A DNA stretch of 35,641 bases from Gammaproteobacteria bacterium (lineage in GTDB: Bacteria; Pseudomonadota; Gammaproteobacteria; UBA9214), in NCBI GenBank assembly GCA_022340485.1, contig JAJDNX010000131.1, positions 1 to 35,641 on the forward strand. The letters are read 5' to 3'. Below, piece by piece: positions 1 to 9,843 of this stretch (the first letter of the stretch is position 1; each line of letters opens with the position of its first letter). The translations under genes and the position numbers were made by a program. The notes below the pieces were generated by a model. The model had not been told where the DNA came from. It saw only the letters and a program-made list of their open reading frames with translations, and ran no database searches.

Positions 1-746
1 CCTGCCTGCTCTATGGTCTTGGTAAAGACTGCGGACCGTGGCAACTCGTCAATCTGTAGGGAAGCCCCCTTTGACGCATCAGCGCCATCTGCCTCCAGCA
101 AGTGGCCGAGGTCGGCCAGCAAGCCGTCGGAGATATCGATGACAGCACTGGCATAATCACGTAACACCAGCCCGATGTCGATACGGGGCTCCGGATAATC
201 GAGTCGTTGTCTCAGTACCTTGTCCGCCTGGTCACCGAGCTGCAGGGCAAGCCCTGCATCGCCCAGAGTTCCCGTCACGTAAATACGGTCACCGGGTTGT
301 GCTCCCTGTCTCCGCAGAGCGCGTCCCCGTGGGACAAACCCGTGAGCCTGCACGGTCACCGACAGTGTCCCGCGCGTGGTATCACCGCCAACCAGCTGTA
401 TGCCGTAGCGATCAGCGAGACGAAAGAAGGCCCGTGAAAAACTCTCAAGCCATACGGGGTCGCTGTCAGGCAGCGTCAGGGACAGGGTTGCCCAGGCCGG
501 GGTGGCACCCATCGCGGCAAGATCACTCAAATTCACGGCCAGCGACTTATGCCCGATAGCCGCTGCCGCTGTGGACAGGGGAAAATGTATGCCGGCAACC
601 AGGGTATCCATGCACACCACCAGCTCACTGCCAGCCGGCACCTGCAGCAAGGCCGCATCATCACCGATGCCGGCAATCACATCATCCCGTTGTGGCTGTT
701 GCCGCCTGAAATAGCGGCGGATGATCTCGAATTCGGTCGCAGACAT
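1..746 (-). CDS. thiL: Thiamine-monophosphate kinase, partial (C-terminus off the left edge)
   Basis: Manual reverse-strand translation begins MSATEFEIIRRYFRRQQPQRDDVIAGIGDDAALLQVPAGSELVVCMDTLVAGIHFP..., with GIGDDAA and VCMDTLVAGIHF motifs typical of ThiL; located upstream of nusB order as in many proteobacteria. Open to position 1. Confidence 0.9.
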   Translation of the reverse strand, partial: MSATEFEIIRRYFRRQQPQRDDVIAGIGDDAALLQVPAGSELVVCMDTLVAGIHFPLSTAAAAIGHKSLAVNLSDLAAMGATPAWATLSLTLPDSDPVWLESFSRAFFRLADRYGIQLVGGDTTRGTLSVTVQAHGFVPRGRALRRQGAQPGDRIYVTGTLGDAGLALQLGDQADKVLRQRLDYPEPRIDIGLVLRDYASAVIDISDGLLADLGHLLEADGADASKGASLQIDELPRSAVFTKTIEQA

Positions 747-752
747 TCCTGC

Positions 753-1208
753 TTACTGACGTGCAGGTTGCTTGCCCGCCTTGCTGCACTCAGCCGCACG
801 CAATGTGTGCGCGGCCTTGTCCAGGACACCGTTCACATAGGCATGGCCCTGCTCGGCGCCAAACTTTTTGGTGAGCTGCACGGCTTCATTGATGGTGACC
901 CGGTAGGGGATATCGGGACGAAAGAGCAGCTCATAGACAGCCAGCCGCAGCACGGCACGTTCTACCGGATCCAGCTGTTCGATCGGTCGATCGAGATATA
1001 TCGAGATATTTTCGTCTATTATATCAACATTTTCAGGCAACTTGCTAAGTAACTCAATGAAGTATTTCTGGTCCGTCCTGGAAAAATCCTCGGCCTCCAG
1101 GAACTGGCGGCGAATCATCGGCAGGTCCGTACCGGAGAGGTCCCACTGGTACAGGGCCTGCATGGCATAACGCCGGGCACGGGCACGCTCATGTGCAGAA
1201 AAATTCAT
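753..1208 (-). CDS. nusB: Transcription antitermination protein NusB
   Basis: ORF MNFSAHERARARRYAMQALYQWDLSG...DPVERAVLRLAVYELLFRPDIPYRVTINEAVQLTKKFG...YVNGVLDKAA matches the NusB family; located between thiL and ribH. Start taken at the internal ATG. Confidence 0.96.
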   Translation of the reverse strand: MNFSAHERARARRYAMQALYQWDLSGTDLPMIRRQFLEAEDFSRTDQKYFIELLSKLPENVDIIDENISIYLDRPIEQLDPVERAVLRLAVYELLFRPDIPYRVTINEAVQLTKKFGAEQGHAYVNGVLDKAAHTLRAAECSKAGKQPARQ

Positions 1209-1225
1209 TACAGCCGGGGTTCCCA

Positions 1226-1702
1226 CTAGCCTTCGAGACCGCGCAACAGGTTGATCATCTCGATGGTCGACATGGCCGCCTCGGCGCCCTTGTTCCCGGC
1301 CTTGGTGCCCGCACGTTCTATTGCCTGCTCGATGGAGTCAACAGTCAGCACACCGAAGGCAATCGGAATGTCATATTTCAGGGAAACGCTAGCAAGTCCC
1401 TTAGTACATTCACCGGCAACGTACTCAAAATGCGGGGTGCCACCGCGAATCACCGCCCCGAGTGCAATGATGGCATCGAAACGTTTTGCTGCCGCTAACC
1501 GTTGTGCAGCAATCGGCATTTCGTAGGCACCGGGTACGCGCACAATCTGCAGGTCGCGTTCATCGGCACCGTGTCGTTTCAAGGTATCCAGCGCCCCTGC
1601 CAGCAGACTCTCCACTACGAAACTGTTGAAACGCGAGACCAGCAAGGCAATACGCGCATCACGCACCACCAGTTCACCTGCTACTGTCGTTATGTCACTC
1701 AT
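1226..1702 (-). CDS. ribH: 6,7-dimethyl-8-ribityllumazine synthase
   Basis: ORF with [54 protein letters not shown]; lumazine synthase motifs. Confidence 0.97.
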   Translation of the reverse strand: MSDITTVAGELVVRDARIALLVSRFNSFVVESLLAGALDTLKRHGADERDLQIVRVPGAYEMPIAAQRLAAAKRFDAIIALGAVIRGGTPHFEYVAGECTKGLASVSLKYDIPIAFGVLTVDSIEQAIERAGTKAGNKGAEAAMSTIEMINLLRGLEG

Positions 1703-1833
1703 GTGTACATTCCTTGATAATATTTGCTCGAAAGCGCCTCAATTCCGGCATCAAGAGCGGCGTGGCTCTACCCTGCAATGGCTAGCCACCCGGAAAACCC
1801 CGAAACACATTGTGTTGTAGTCCGTAAAGCGCA

Positions 1834-2940
1834 TTACGACACATACTCGACCACTTCAAGACCAAACCCCGCGATACCGTGTACGATCTTCGGGGCACTC
1901 AGTACCCGCATCTTCCGCACCCCCAGATCAGCGATGATTTGTGCGCCAACACCGTAGGTACGCAGCTCGGTGGGCTTGCCGGGAATCTCCCCTGATGGTG
2001 GCTGTTGCGGCATATGATACGCCCTAATCTGGGCCAGCAGCGCATCCGCCGACTCGCTCGGACGTAAAATAACCACCACACCGTGACCCTCCTGTGCTAC
2101 CCGCTGCAGTGCCTGACGCAAGGGCCAGTGCTCACCTTCCAGCTTGATGTCCACCAGGTCACTGAGTGTATTTTGCAGTTGTACACGTACCAGGGTCGGC
2201 TCCTCCGGCCGGATCTCGCCCATTACCAGCGCCAGGTGGATGGCGCCGTCAATGGAGTCAAGATAGGCATGCAGCCTGAAATTACCGTGTTCGGTCGCCA
2301 GCTCGGTTTCGGCAACAGGTTCTACCGTCTTTTCGTTCTCAATGCGGTAGCGGATCAGGTCCTCGATCGTACCGATCTTGAGATGATGCTTTTTTGCATA
2401 GATCTCGAGGTCCGGGCGCCGCGCCATGCTGCCATCCTGCTTGAGGATTTCGACAATCACCGACGCCGCTTCCAGTCCCGCGAGACGGGCGAGGTCACAA
2501 CCGGCTTCTGTATGCCCAGCACGCGTCAGCACCCCACCCGGCTGCGCCATGAGCGGGAAGATATGCCCCGGTTGCACAATATCTGCAGGCCGTGCATCCG
2601 CAGCAACCGCCGCCTGAATGGTACGTGCCCGATCCTGTGCAGAGATGCCGGTAGTGACACCTGTCGCCGCCTCGATGGAGAGGGTGAAATTGGTCGAATG
2701 CAGGGAGGTATTGCTCCGCACCATCAACGGCAGCGCCAGCTGTTCACAACGATCGCGGGTCAGCGTCAGGCAGATCAGGCCACGGCCATGGCTGGCCATG
2801 AAATTAATATCCTCGGGACGAACGTGGCTGGCAGCCATCAACAGGTCACCCTCGTTTTCACGATCTTCATCATCCATGAGGATCACCATACGCCCGGCAC
2901 GAATATCCTCGATGATTTCTTCTGTAGTGTTAAACGACAT
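1834..2940 (-). CDS. 3,4-dihydroxy-2-butanone-4-phosphate synthase fused to a degenerate GTP cyclohydrolase II-like domain (RibBX-type)
   Basis: N-terminal half MSFNTTEEIIEDIRAGRMVILMDDEDRENEGDLLMAA...FTLSIEAATGVTTGISAQDRARTI...HIFPLMAQPGGVLTRAGHTEAG is an intact RibB. C-terminal half aligns with RibA but lacks the HSECLTGD...RCDCG zinc motif. Confidence 0.93.
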   Translation of the reverse strand: MSFNTTEEIIEDIRAGRMVILMDDEDRENEGDLLMAASHVRPEDINFMASHGRGLICLTLTRDRCEQLALPLMVRSNTSLHSTNFTLSIEAATGVTTGISAQDRARTIQAAVAADARPADIVQPGHIFPLMAQPGGVLTRAGHTEAGCDLARLAGLEAASVIVEILKQDGSMARRPDLEIYAKKHHLKIGTIEDLIRYRIENEKTVEPVAETELATEHGNFRLHAYLDSIDGAIHLALVMGEIRPEEPTLVRVQLQNTLSDLVDIKLEGEHWPLRQALQRVAQEGHGVVVILRPSESADALLAQIRAYHMPQQPPSGEIPGKPTELRTYGVGAQIIADLGVRKMRVLSAPKIVHGIAGFGLEVVEYVS

Positions 2941-3002
2941 GGTAATCGTTGTGCCCGTTGTATAGTGACTGTGTATACCCTGATGCAACCCCGTGCGGTT
3001 GA

Positions 3003-3037
3003 CTCCCTCTCCCCGCGGGAGAGGACCGGTGAGCGGG
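3003..3037. repeat. REP-like palindromic hairpin (CCTCTCC-CCGCG-GGAGAGG followed by ACCGGTGAGCGGG)
   Basis: Perfect 7-bp inverted arms with 5-nt loop in the ribE/ribBA intergenic region; resembles dispersed CCCTCTCCC...GGGAGAGGG repeats of proteobacteria. Confidence 0.45.
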
Positions 3038-3156
3038 AATAAAACACCCTCGTTGTTTACTATTATATCCCCTCATTCTGGCCGCCCCCCCCGAGCAGAG
3101 GTGGCTGCTCTCTTGCGGCAGCGGGAGATCGCCCATACCCGGCTATCATACGCTGT

Positions 3157-3822
3157 TCACTTCGCCGGAAATCCACAGGATTCGAGCAGTGCACGGGTAA
3201 TTCCCCCTGCAGCGCCCGACTGTGCTGCCGCATCACCCAGCAACAGGCGTTCCAGGTAACGCGCCACCAGGTCCACTTCCAGGTTGACCTGGCGCCCTGC
3301 CCGGTACTCATGCAGGGTGGTCGCGGTGAGGGTGTGCGGCACGATATTCAACTCAAAAACCGCGCCGTCCACCGCATTCACCGTCAGGCTGACGCCGTCG
3401 ACACAGATTGAACCCTTCACGGCGATATAACGGGCAAGTTGCGCCGGTGCCTGTACCGTGAACTGTACGGAGCGGCTGTCCTCCTTGCGGGCAGTGATCG
3501 TGCCAATACCGTCCACATGGCCGCTGACCAGGTGACCACCGAGTCGTGTTTCCAGTGTCAGTGCCTTTTCCAGGTTCACTGCAGCCTTGACAGACAGTGA
3601 GCCAAGCATGGTACGTCGCAGGGTTTCGCCGGAGACATCGGCAGAAAAACCGCTGGCCGTTTTTCCCACCACGGTCAGGCATACCCCACTGACCGCAATG
3701 CTGTCCCCGAGATTCACATCCGTCATCGGCAAGGTGCCGGCGTCGATCACCAGTCGCACATCGCCGTCACGTCGTTGCAACGCCGCTATGCTGCCGATGG
3801 CCTGTATGATTCCGGTAAACAT
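3157..3822 (-). CDS. ribE: Riboflavin synthase alpha subunit
   Basis: MFTGIIQAIGSI...LGDSIAVSGVCLTVV...GGHLVSGHVDGIGTI...VKGSICVDGVSLTVN; duplicated lumazine-binding repeats. Confidence 0.97.
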   Translation of the reverse strand: MFTGIIQAIGSIAALQRRDGDVRLVIDAGTLPMTDVNLGDSIAVSGVCLTVVGKTASGFSADVSGETLRRTMLGSLSVKAAVNLEKALTLETRLGGHLVSGHVDGIGTITARKEDSRSVQFTVQAPAQLARYIAVKGSICVDGVSLTVNAVDGAVFELNIVPHTLTATTLHEYRAGRQVNLEVDLVARYLERLLLGDAAAQSGAAGGITRALLESCGFPAK

Positions 3823-3920
3823 GAACGCCTCTCACACCCTCTCTCTACACTTGCAATCGCGCCTATCACCGCGATGCATAGAAGAAAAACAACTACAGCA
3901 GCAAACCGCTGCCACACGAT

Positions 3921-5027
3921 TTAGCCACGCACCACCGTGGCACTGATCCGCCAGTCAGCCCCTACTGCTCGCAGGTCACTGACTGACAACTGCACCCTTT
4001 GCTTCATGGTCGCCAGCCCCGGTAGCGCAAACAAACCACGCCCCCCATCGCCCATCAGGTGGGGCGCCATGTAGAGAACCAGTTCATCGATGAGATCGGC
4101 CTGCAGCAGTGCTCCACACAGGGTCGCACCGGCTTCAAGGTGGATTTCATTCATCCCCACCGTCCCCAGATAGTGCAGTACTGCCGGCAAATCCAGGTGT
4201 TCACCCTGTAGTGGCAGGGTGACGACTTCAACACCATCCCGTAGCAAGCGGGCCTTCTTTGCAGCCTCCGTCACTGTCGTCAACAGCACGGTCTTACCGG
4301 GCATGCCCAGCAGCCTTGCATTCGACGGTGTGCGCAGGCGGCTGTCCAGAATGACACGCAGCGGCTGTCGAATGGCACCCAGCGCTCCCTCCTCGGGACG
4401 TGCCGTCAGTGACGGATCATCGGTCAGTACGGTTTCTATGCCGGTCATGATCGCGGAGCTACGCGCCCGCAGGCGATGCACATCGCGACGCGCGGCTGCA
4501 CCGGTGATCCAGCGGCTTTCGCCACTGGACATGGCAGTACGGCCATCAATACTCATCGCCAGCTTGCAGCGAACCCAGGGGCGTCCTTGGCGCATCCGCA
4601 TGACAAATCCGGCGTTCAGCTGTTCCGATTCCGCGGCCAGCACACCAGTGCGGGTTTCGATCCCCGCCTGTTGCAATGCCGCGAGCCCCTTCCCGGCGAC
4701 CAGTGGATTCGGGTCATCCATGGCAACCACTACCTGCGTGACACCGGCTGCAATCAACGCCTCGGTACAAGGTGGAGTACGGCCATGGTGACAACAGGGT
4801 TCCAGTGTCACATAGGCGGTGGCGCCGGCGGCCTGTGCACCGGCCTGTTGCAGTGCATGGATCTCGGCATGCGGCCCACCGGCACGCTCATGCCAGCCCT
4901 CCCCGACAATCTCACCCGCCTTGACCAGCACGCAGCCGACACGCGGGTTTGGATCCGTTGTGTACAGACCGCGTTCAGCCAGACGCAGGGCGCGAGCCAT
5001 ATACAGGTGATCGGTGGCAGGTGTCAT
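3921..5027 (-). CDS. ribD: Bifunctional diaminohydroxyphosphoribosylaminopyrimidine deaminase / 5-amino-6-(5-phosphoribosylamino)uracil reductase
   Basis: HAEIHALQQAG...VTLEPCCHHGRTPPCTEALI deaminase zinc motif and a C-terminal reductase domain (RCKLAMSIDGRTAMSSGESRWITG). Confidence 0.96.
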   Translation of the reverse strand: MTPATDHLYMARALRLAERGLYTTDPNPRVGCVLVKAGEIVGEGWHERAGGPHAEIHALQQAGAQAAGATAYVTLEPCCHHGRTPPCTEALIAAGVTQVVVAMDDPNPLVAGKGLAALQQAGIETRTGVLAAESEQLNAGFVMRMRQGRPWVRCKLAMSIDGRTAMSSGESRWITGAAARRDVHRLRARSSAIMTGIETVLTDDPSLTARPEEGALGAIRQPLRVILDSRLRTPSNARLLGMPGKTVLLTTVTEAAKKARLLRDGVEVVTLPLQGEHLDLPAVLHYLGTVGMNEIHLEAGATLCGALLQADLIDELVLYMAPHLMGDGGRGLFALPGLATMKQRVQLSVSDLRAVGADWRISATVVRG

Positions 5028-5125
5028 GTTCAAGGTGCGGGAAGGCAACAGCAACGGGCCGTAAACAGGCTACGGCCGGCTATCCCTTCGGTAGATCACT
5101 GGAGGTATTGATAGCACCCGTCTCG

Positions 5126-5626
5126 CTAGTCATCCGGCAGCAACGAAATCTGGTTCCTGGCATCTTCCGCCGTCGGTTCCTTTTCGAGTCGTTCGATTTC
5201 TTCACGAAACTCGTTCACGTCTTCAAAACTGCGGTACACCGAGGCAAAGCGCACAAAGGCCACCTGATCCAGCTGGCGCAATTCATTCACCACCCACTCG
5301 CCCAATTGCCGGGAGGCGATTTCACGTTCGCCGCTGGCACGCAGGCGTTGCTGTATACGCATAATCGCCGCATCGACACGTTCGGACTCCACCGGGCGTT
5401 TCTCCAGCGCGCGCATCATGCCGGCAGCAAGTTTGCCTTCATCAAAGGGCTCACGTGCACCACTGCCCTTGATAATACGCGGCATTACCAGTTCGGGTGA
5501 TTCAAAGGTAGTAAAGCGTTCACCACAATCCAGACATTCACGCCGGCGCCGCACCTGCGCCCCCTCGCTGGCAAGCCGCGAATCGATGACCTTGGTGTCC
5601 TGTTTTCCGCAAAAGGGACAATACAT
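5126..5626 (-). CDS. nrdR: Transcriptional repressor NrdR
   Basis: [42 protein letters not shown] zinc ribbon plus ATP-cone domain. Confidence 0.97.
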   Translation of the reverse strand: MYCPFCGKQDTKVIDSRLASEGAQVRRRRECLDCGERFTTFESPELVMPRIIKGSGAREPFDEGKLAAGMMRALEKRPVESERVDAAIMRIQQRLRASGEREIASRQLGEWVVNELRQLDQVAFVRFASVYRSFEDVNEFREEIERLEKEPTAEDARNQISLLPDD

Positions 5627-5645
5627 GGCGTTGCTTCAGTTCGGG

Positions 5646-6905
5646 TTAACGTGGCGCATAGACTGGGAAACGCCTGCACAGATCAAGCACCTTGCTGCGT
5701 ACGCTCGCAATGGTGTCGGTATTTTCTACGTCGTCCATCACGTCACACATCCAGCCGGCAAGCTCACGCGCCTCGGCCTCACCACAGCCCCGGGTCGTGA
5801 TTGCCGGGGTACCGACGCGGATACCGCTGGTGACAAAGGGTGATTGCGGATCATTCGGCACGGCATTTTTGTTGACAGTAATATTGGCCGCATCCAGTGC
5901 CGCATCCGCCTGCTTCCCGGTAATGCCCTTATCGATCAGATCAACCAGGAACAGGTGGTCGTCGGTGCCACCGGAAACCACCTTATAGCCACGCTGCAGC
6001 ATCACCGCCACCATGGCACGCGCATTATCCAGCACCTGCTGCTGGTAAGCCCGGAAGGATGGCTCCATTGCCTCTTTCAGGGCAACCGCCTTGGCCGCAA
6101 TCACGTGCATCAGGGGACCACCCTGGATACCGGGAAAGATCATCGAGTTGAGTTTCTTTTCAACCTCCGGATTGGCGCGCGCCAGGATCAGGCCACCACG
6201 CGGACCGCGCAGCGTTTTATGCGTGGTAGTGGTCGTGACATCGGCAATATTCACCGGACTCGGGTAAATACCGGCAGCAACCAGTCCCGCCACATGCGCC
6301 ATATCAACCAGCAGCCAGGCACCAACACTGTCAGCAATGTCGCGGAAGCGTTGCCAGTCAGCCTGTAAGGAGTATGCCGAAAAGCCGGCTACCACCATCT
6401 TCGGCTGATGTGCTTTTGCCAGCACCTCCACCTGATCGTAATCGATGGCACCGGTTGTGGCATCCAGACCGTACTGGATGGCATTGTAGATCTTGCCTGA
6501 AAAGTTGACCTTTGAGCCGTGGGTCAAATGACCTCCGGCATCCAGACTCATGCCAAGGATGGTGTCACCCGGTTGCAGCAGTGCCATGTAGACCGCCGCA
6601 TTGGCCTGTGAGCCGGAATGCGGCTGCACATTGGCATAATCCGCGTGGAACAAGGCCTTTGCCCGATCGATGGCGAGTTGCTCGGCGACATCCACGTACT
6701 CGCACCCGCCATAATAACGCTTGCCGGGATAACCCTCGGCATATTTGTTCGTCAGCACCGACCCCTGCGCCTCCAACACCCTCGGGCTGGCATAGTTTTC
6801 GGATGCGATCAGCTCAATGTGATCTTCCTGCCGCTGGCGTTCCCCCTGCAGCGCACTCCAGAGTTCCTCGTCATAACCGGCGATCTGCATATCTTTATCA
6901 AACAT
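5646..6905 (-). CDS. glyA: Serine hydroxymethyltransferase
   Basis: [48 protein letters not shown] and [17 protein letters not shown]-lysine motif. Confidence 0.98.
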   Translation of the reverse strand: MFDKDMQIAGYDEELWSALQGERQRQEDHIELIASENYASPRVLEAQGSVLTNKYAEGYPGKRYYGGCEYVDVAEQLAIDRAKALFHADYANVQPHSGSQANAAVYMALLQPGDTILGMSLDAGGHLTHGSKVNFSGKIYNAIQYGLDATTGAIDYDQVEVLAKAHQPKMVVAGFSAYSLQADWQRFRDIADSVGAWLLVDMAHVAGLVAAGIYPSPVNIADVTTTTTHKTLRGPRGGLILARANPEVEKKLNSMIFPGIQGGPLMHVIAAKAVALKEAMEPSFRAYQQQVLDNARAMVAVMLQRGYKVVSGGTDDHLFLVDLIDKGITGKQADAALDAANITVNKNAVPNDPQSPFVTSGIRVGTPAITTRGCGEAEARELAGWMCDVMDDVENTDTIASVRSKVLDLCRRFPVYAPR

Positions 6906-7004
6906 TTCGGATAACCTTATGATGTGGAGATAGAAATGTCCCGATGACGGGAAGCGCTAGATAATAGCCCATCTGCCAGGGGCATGCGAACAGAATCCGA
7001 CTGA

Positions 7005-7026
7005 TTTCCCCTGCCGTGGGAGAGGA
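7005..7026. repeat. Degenerate copy of the CCC-TCTCC/GGGAGAGG REP-like hairpin
   Basis: TTTCCCCTGCCGTGGGAGAGGA near the end of the HDAC-family gene; shares the GGGAGAGGA half with 3017-3025. Confidence 0.25.
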
Positions 7027-7027
7027 T

Positions 7028-8008
7028 TCAATCCGACATCAGGACCTCTACAACCCCCGTCCAGGCCAGCGCCAGATTACGGCGGTTATAGCCACCACCA
7101 CCCATGGCCAGCAGATGTCCCTGGCAGTGCCGCCTGGCGAGTTGCAGCAAGCGCCGGGTGGCATGGCGGTGTGCCGCCGGACTGTAACGCAGGTCCGTGA
7201 TGGGATCACCGGCAATGCTGTCCGCACCACACTGAAACAGGATAAACTGCGGCCTAGCGTCATCAACAAAGGCCTCAACCCGTTCCCAGGCCTTGAAGAA
7301 CGCATCATCGTCGGCCCCCGGTGGCATGGGTACATTTAGCTTGGTGCCACGTGCTGCTCCCCTGCCGGTCTCCTCTGCCATGCCACTGCCAGGATAAAGA
7401 TAGCGGCCGTCCTCATGCAGGTCGGCAAAGAACAGTTCGGGGTCCTCTTCGAAACTGTAGAACACCCCATCGCCGTGGTGCGCATCGATATCAACATAGG
7501 CGATACGTTGCAAGTGGTGTTGCCTGCGCAATGTCTCAATGGCAATTCCACAATCGTTGAAGACGCAAAACCCGGCGGCCCTGTCACGGCGTGCATGGTG
7601 TAACCCGGCAACCGGAACGAAGGCCTGCCGGCAGGCCCCGGTGAGGATGCGTTCAATCGCATCCAGCACGCTGCCAACCACATAGCAGGCCGATTCATAG
7701 ATTCCGGGGAACGCCGGCGTATCGCCATTATCCAGGTAGCCTACCCCGGTCGCAGACTGGCCGATGACACGTTCAACATACGCCGGGGTGTGAAAGCGCT
7801 CGACCAGCATCCGCGCAGCAGACACCGGTATACATTGCTGCACCTGCCGATCCAGTCCAACGGCACACGCCTGTTGCCAGAAGGCATCCAGTCGGTCGGG
7901 GCCGAAGGGATGTCCCTCACCGAAACCATAGCGGGCAAGATCATCGCCTACATAGACACAGGGTGCAGCCGGCCCATCCATGCTAGTGTCTTTATTTTTT
8001 ACATTCAT
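7028..8008 (-). CDS. Histone deacetylase / acetoin utilization (AcuC)-family deacetylase
   Basis: AGLHHARRDRAAGFCVFND, YVDIDAHHGDGVFYSFEED, CGADSIAGDPITDL, LAMGGGGYNRRN motifs of class I/II HDAC fold. Start may be the later ATG (MDGPAAP...). Confidence 0.9.
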   Translation of the reverse strand: MNVKNKDTSMDGPAAPCVYVGDDLARYGFGEGHPFGPDRLDAFWQQACAVGLDRQVQQCIPVSAARMLVERFHTPAYVERVIGQSATGVGYLDNGDTPAFPGIYESACYVVGSVLDAIERILTGACRQAFVPVAGLHHARRDRAAGFCVFNDCGIAIETLRRQHHLQRIAYVDIDAHHGDGVFYSFEEDPELFFADLHEDGRYLYPGSGMAEETGRGAARGTKLNVPMPPGADDDAFFKAWERVEAFVDDARPQFILFQCGADSIAGDPITDLRYSPAAHRHATRRLLQLARRHCQGHLLAMGGGGYNRRNLALAWTGVVEVLMSD

Positions 8009-8166
8009 AATATTAAGTAATCTTCTTGATCTTTAACATCATAAATACCCCCTGCACGAGCAGCACCATCGAGGCCAATCGGATGCCAATGCTGCCCTGC
8101 AGTTTGCCCCCCGGATAACGACGCCTATAATGTGCCTCCTCAGTCTCAACCCGGGTACACAATGCC

Positions 8167-9840
8167 ATGGCGCAGTACGTATATACCATGAACCAGGTGG
8201 GCAAGGTTGTTCCACCCAAACGCAGAATTCTTGACAATATCTCCCTGTCTTTCTTCCCCGGCGCCAAGATTGGTGTGCTTGGCCTGAATGGTTCCGGAAA
8301 ATCCACCCTGCTGCGCATCATGGCCGGTGTGGACAAGGACATTGAAGGCGAGGCCCGCGCGCAGCCTGGTATCAATATCGGCTACCTGCCACAGGAGCCG
8401 GCGCTGGACGCAAACAAGGATGTACGTGGAAATATTGAAGACGGGCTGGGCGAAGTCAAGACCCTGCTCGACCGCTTCAATGAGATCAGCGACCGCTTTG
8501 CCGAACCCATGAGCGATGAGGAAATGAATGCCCTGCTCGAAGAACAGGGCAAGCTGCAGGACGCCATCGACTCACTCGGCGGTTGGGAAATGGACCGCAA
8601 GCTGGAAATTGCCGCCGATGCACTGCGCCTGCCACCGTGGGATGCCAGCGTCAGCACCCTCTCCGGCGGAGAACGCCGTCGGGTGGCGCTGTGCAAACTG
8701 TTACTCAGCAATCCCGACATGTTGTTGCTGGATGAGCCAACCAATCACCTAGATGCCGAGAGCGTCGCCTGGCTGGAGCGTTTCCTGGTCGAGTTCCCCG
8801 GCACGGTCGTCGCAGTCACCCATGACCGCTATTTCCTCGATAACGCCGCCGGCTGGATCCTGGAGCTAGACCGCGGCCGCGGCATTCCCTGGGAAGGTAA
8901 CTACTCCTCGTGGCTGGAGCAAAAGGAGCAGCGCCTCGCCACCGAGGAAAAACAGGCCTCCGCCCGACAGAAAGCAATCAAGGCCGAACTGGAATGGGTG
9001 CGCTCTGGTGCCAAGGGCCGGCATGCCAAGAGCAAGGCACGGCTGGCGCGTTTCGAGGAGCTGGCTTCGCAGGAATCACAGCAGCGCAACGAGACCAAGC
9101 AGCTCTTCATCCCACCCGGACCAAGACTTGGTGACCTGGTCATCGAGGCCAAGCATATCAGCAAGCGCTTTGACGATACCCTGCTCTACGAGGATCTCAA
9201 CTTCAGCCTGCCACGTGGCGGCATTGTCGGCATCATCGGCCCGAATGGTGCCGGCAAGACGACCCTGTTCCGCATGCTGACCGGCGCCGAGCAGCCCGAT
9301 GCCGGTGAGTTGCGTATTGGCGAAACGGTCTCCATTGCCTGCGTGGACCAGAGCCGTGACAGCCTCGATGGCAGCAAGACGGTGTGGGAAGAAATTTCCG
9401 ATGGCCAGGACATCATTACGGTCGGCAAGCATGAACTCAACTCCCGCACCTACGTGTCGCGATTTAATTTCTCCGGCACGGATCAACAGAAACATGTCGG
9501 CAACCTCTCCGGTGGAGAACGTAACCGTGTACACTTGGCGAAGCTTTTAAAGAGCGGTGGCAATGTGCTGTTACTGGACGAACCCACCAATGACCTCGAT
9601 GTAGAGACGCTGCGTGCACTGGAAGAGGCCCTGCTGGATTTCCCGGGCTGTGCCGTGGTGATTTCACACGACCGCTGGTTCCTCGACCGTATTGCAACCC
9701 ATATACTGGCGTTTGAGGGAGACAGTCAGGTAGTCTGGTTCGAAGGCAACTATGCAGACTATGAAGCCGACAAAAGGCGTCGACTGGGTGCGGATGCGGA
9801 CCAGCCGCACCGGATAAAATACAAACGACTGGATAGCTGA
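8167..9840 (+). CDS. ettA: ABC-F protein, energy-dependent translational throttle protein EttA
   Basis: Two ABC domains with Walker A ([18 protein letters not shown]), [12 protein letters not shown] and [15 protein letters not shown] signatures, [12 protein letters not shown]-terminus [47 protein letters not shown] typical of EttA. Confidence 0.95.
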   Translation: MAQYVYTMNQVGKVVPPKRRILDNISLSFFPGAKIGVLGLNGSGKSTLLRIMAGVDKDIEGEARAQPGINIGYLPQEPALDANKDVRGNIEDGLGEVKTLLDRFNEISDRFAEPMSDEEMNALLEEQGKLQDAIDSLGGWEMDRKLEIAADALRLPPWDASVSTLSGGERRRVALCKLLLSNPDMLLLDEPTNHLDAESVAWLERFLVEFPGTVVAVTHDRYFLDNAAGWILELDRGRGIPWEGNYSSWLEQKEQRLATEEKQASARQKAIKAELEWVRSGAKGRHAKSKARLARFEELASQESQQRNETKQLFIPPGPRLGDLVIEAKHISKRFDDTLLYEDLNFSLPRGGIVGIIGPNGAGKTTLFRMLTGAEQPDAGELRIGETVSIACVDQSRDSLDGSKTVWEEISDGQDIITVGKHELNSRTYVSRFNFSGTDQQKHVGNLSGGERNRVHLAKLLKSGGNVLLLDEPTNDLDVETLRALEEALLDFPGCAVVISHDRWFLDRIATHILAFEGDSQVVWFEGNYADYEADKRRRLGADADQPHRIKYKRLDS

Positions 9841-9843
9841 TAC

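Noticed and set aside
2083-3042. 319-aa plus-strand ORF
   Set aside because: Antisense to the RibBX-type gene; no protein-like motifs.
2941-3156. Possible FMN riboswitch upstream of ribB domain gene
   Set aside because: I looked for the conserved RFN-element blocks on the minus strand and did not recognise them; only a REP-like hairpin is evident. A covariance-model scan would be decisive.
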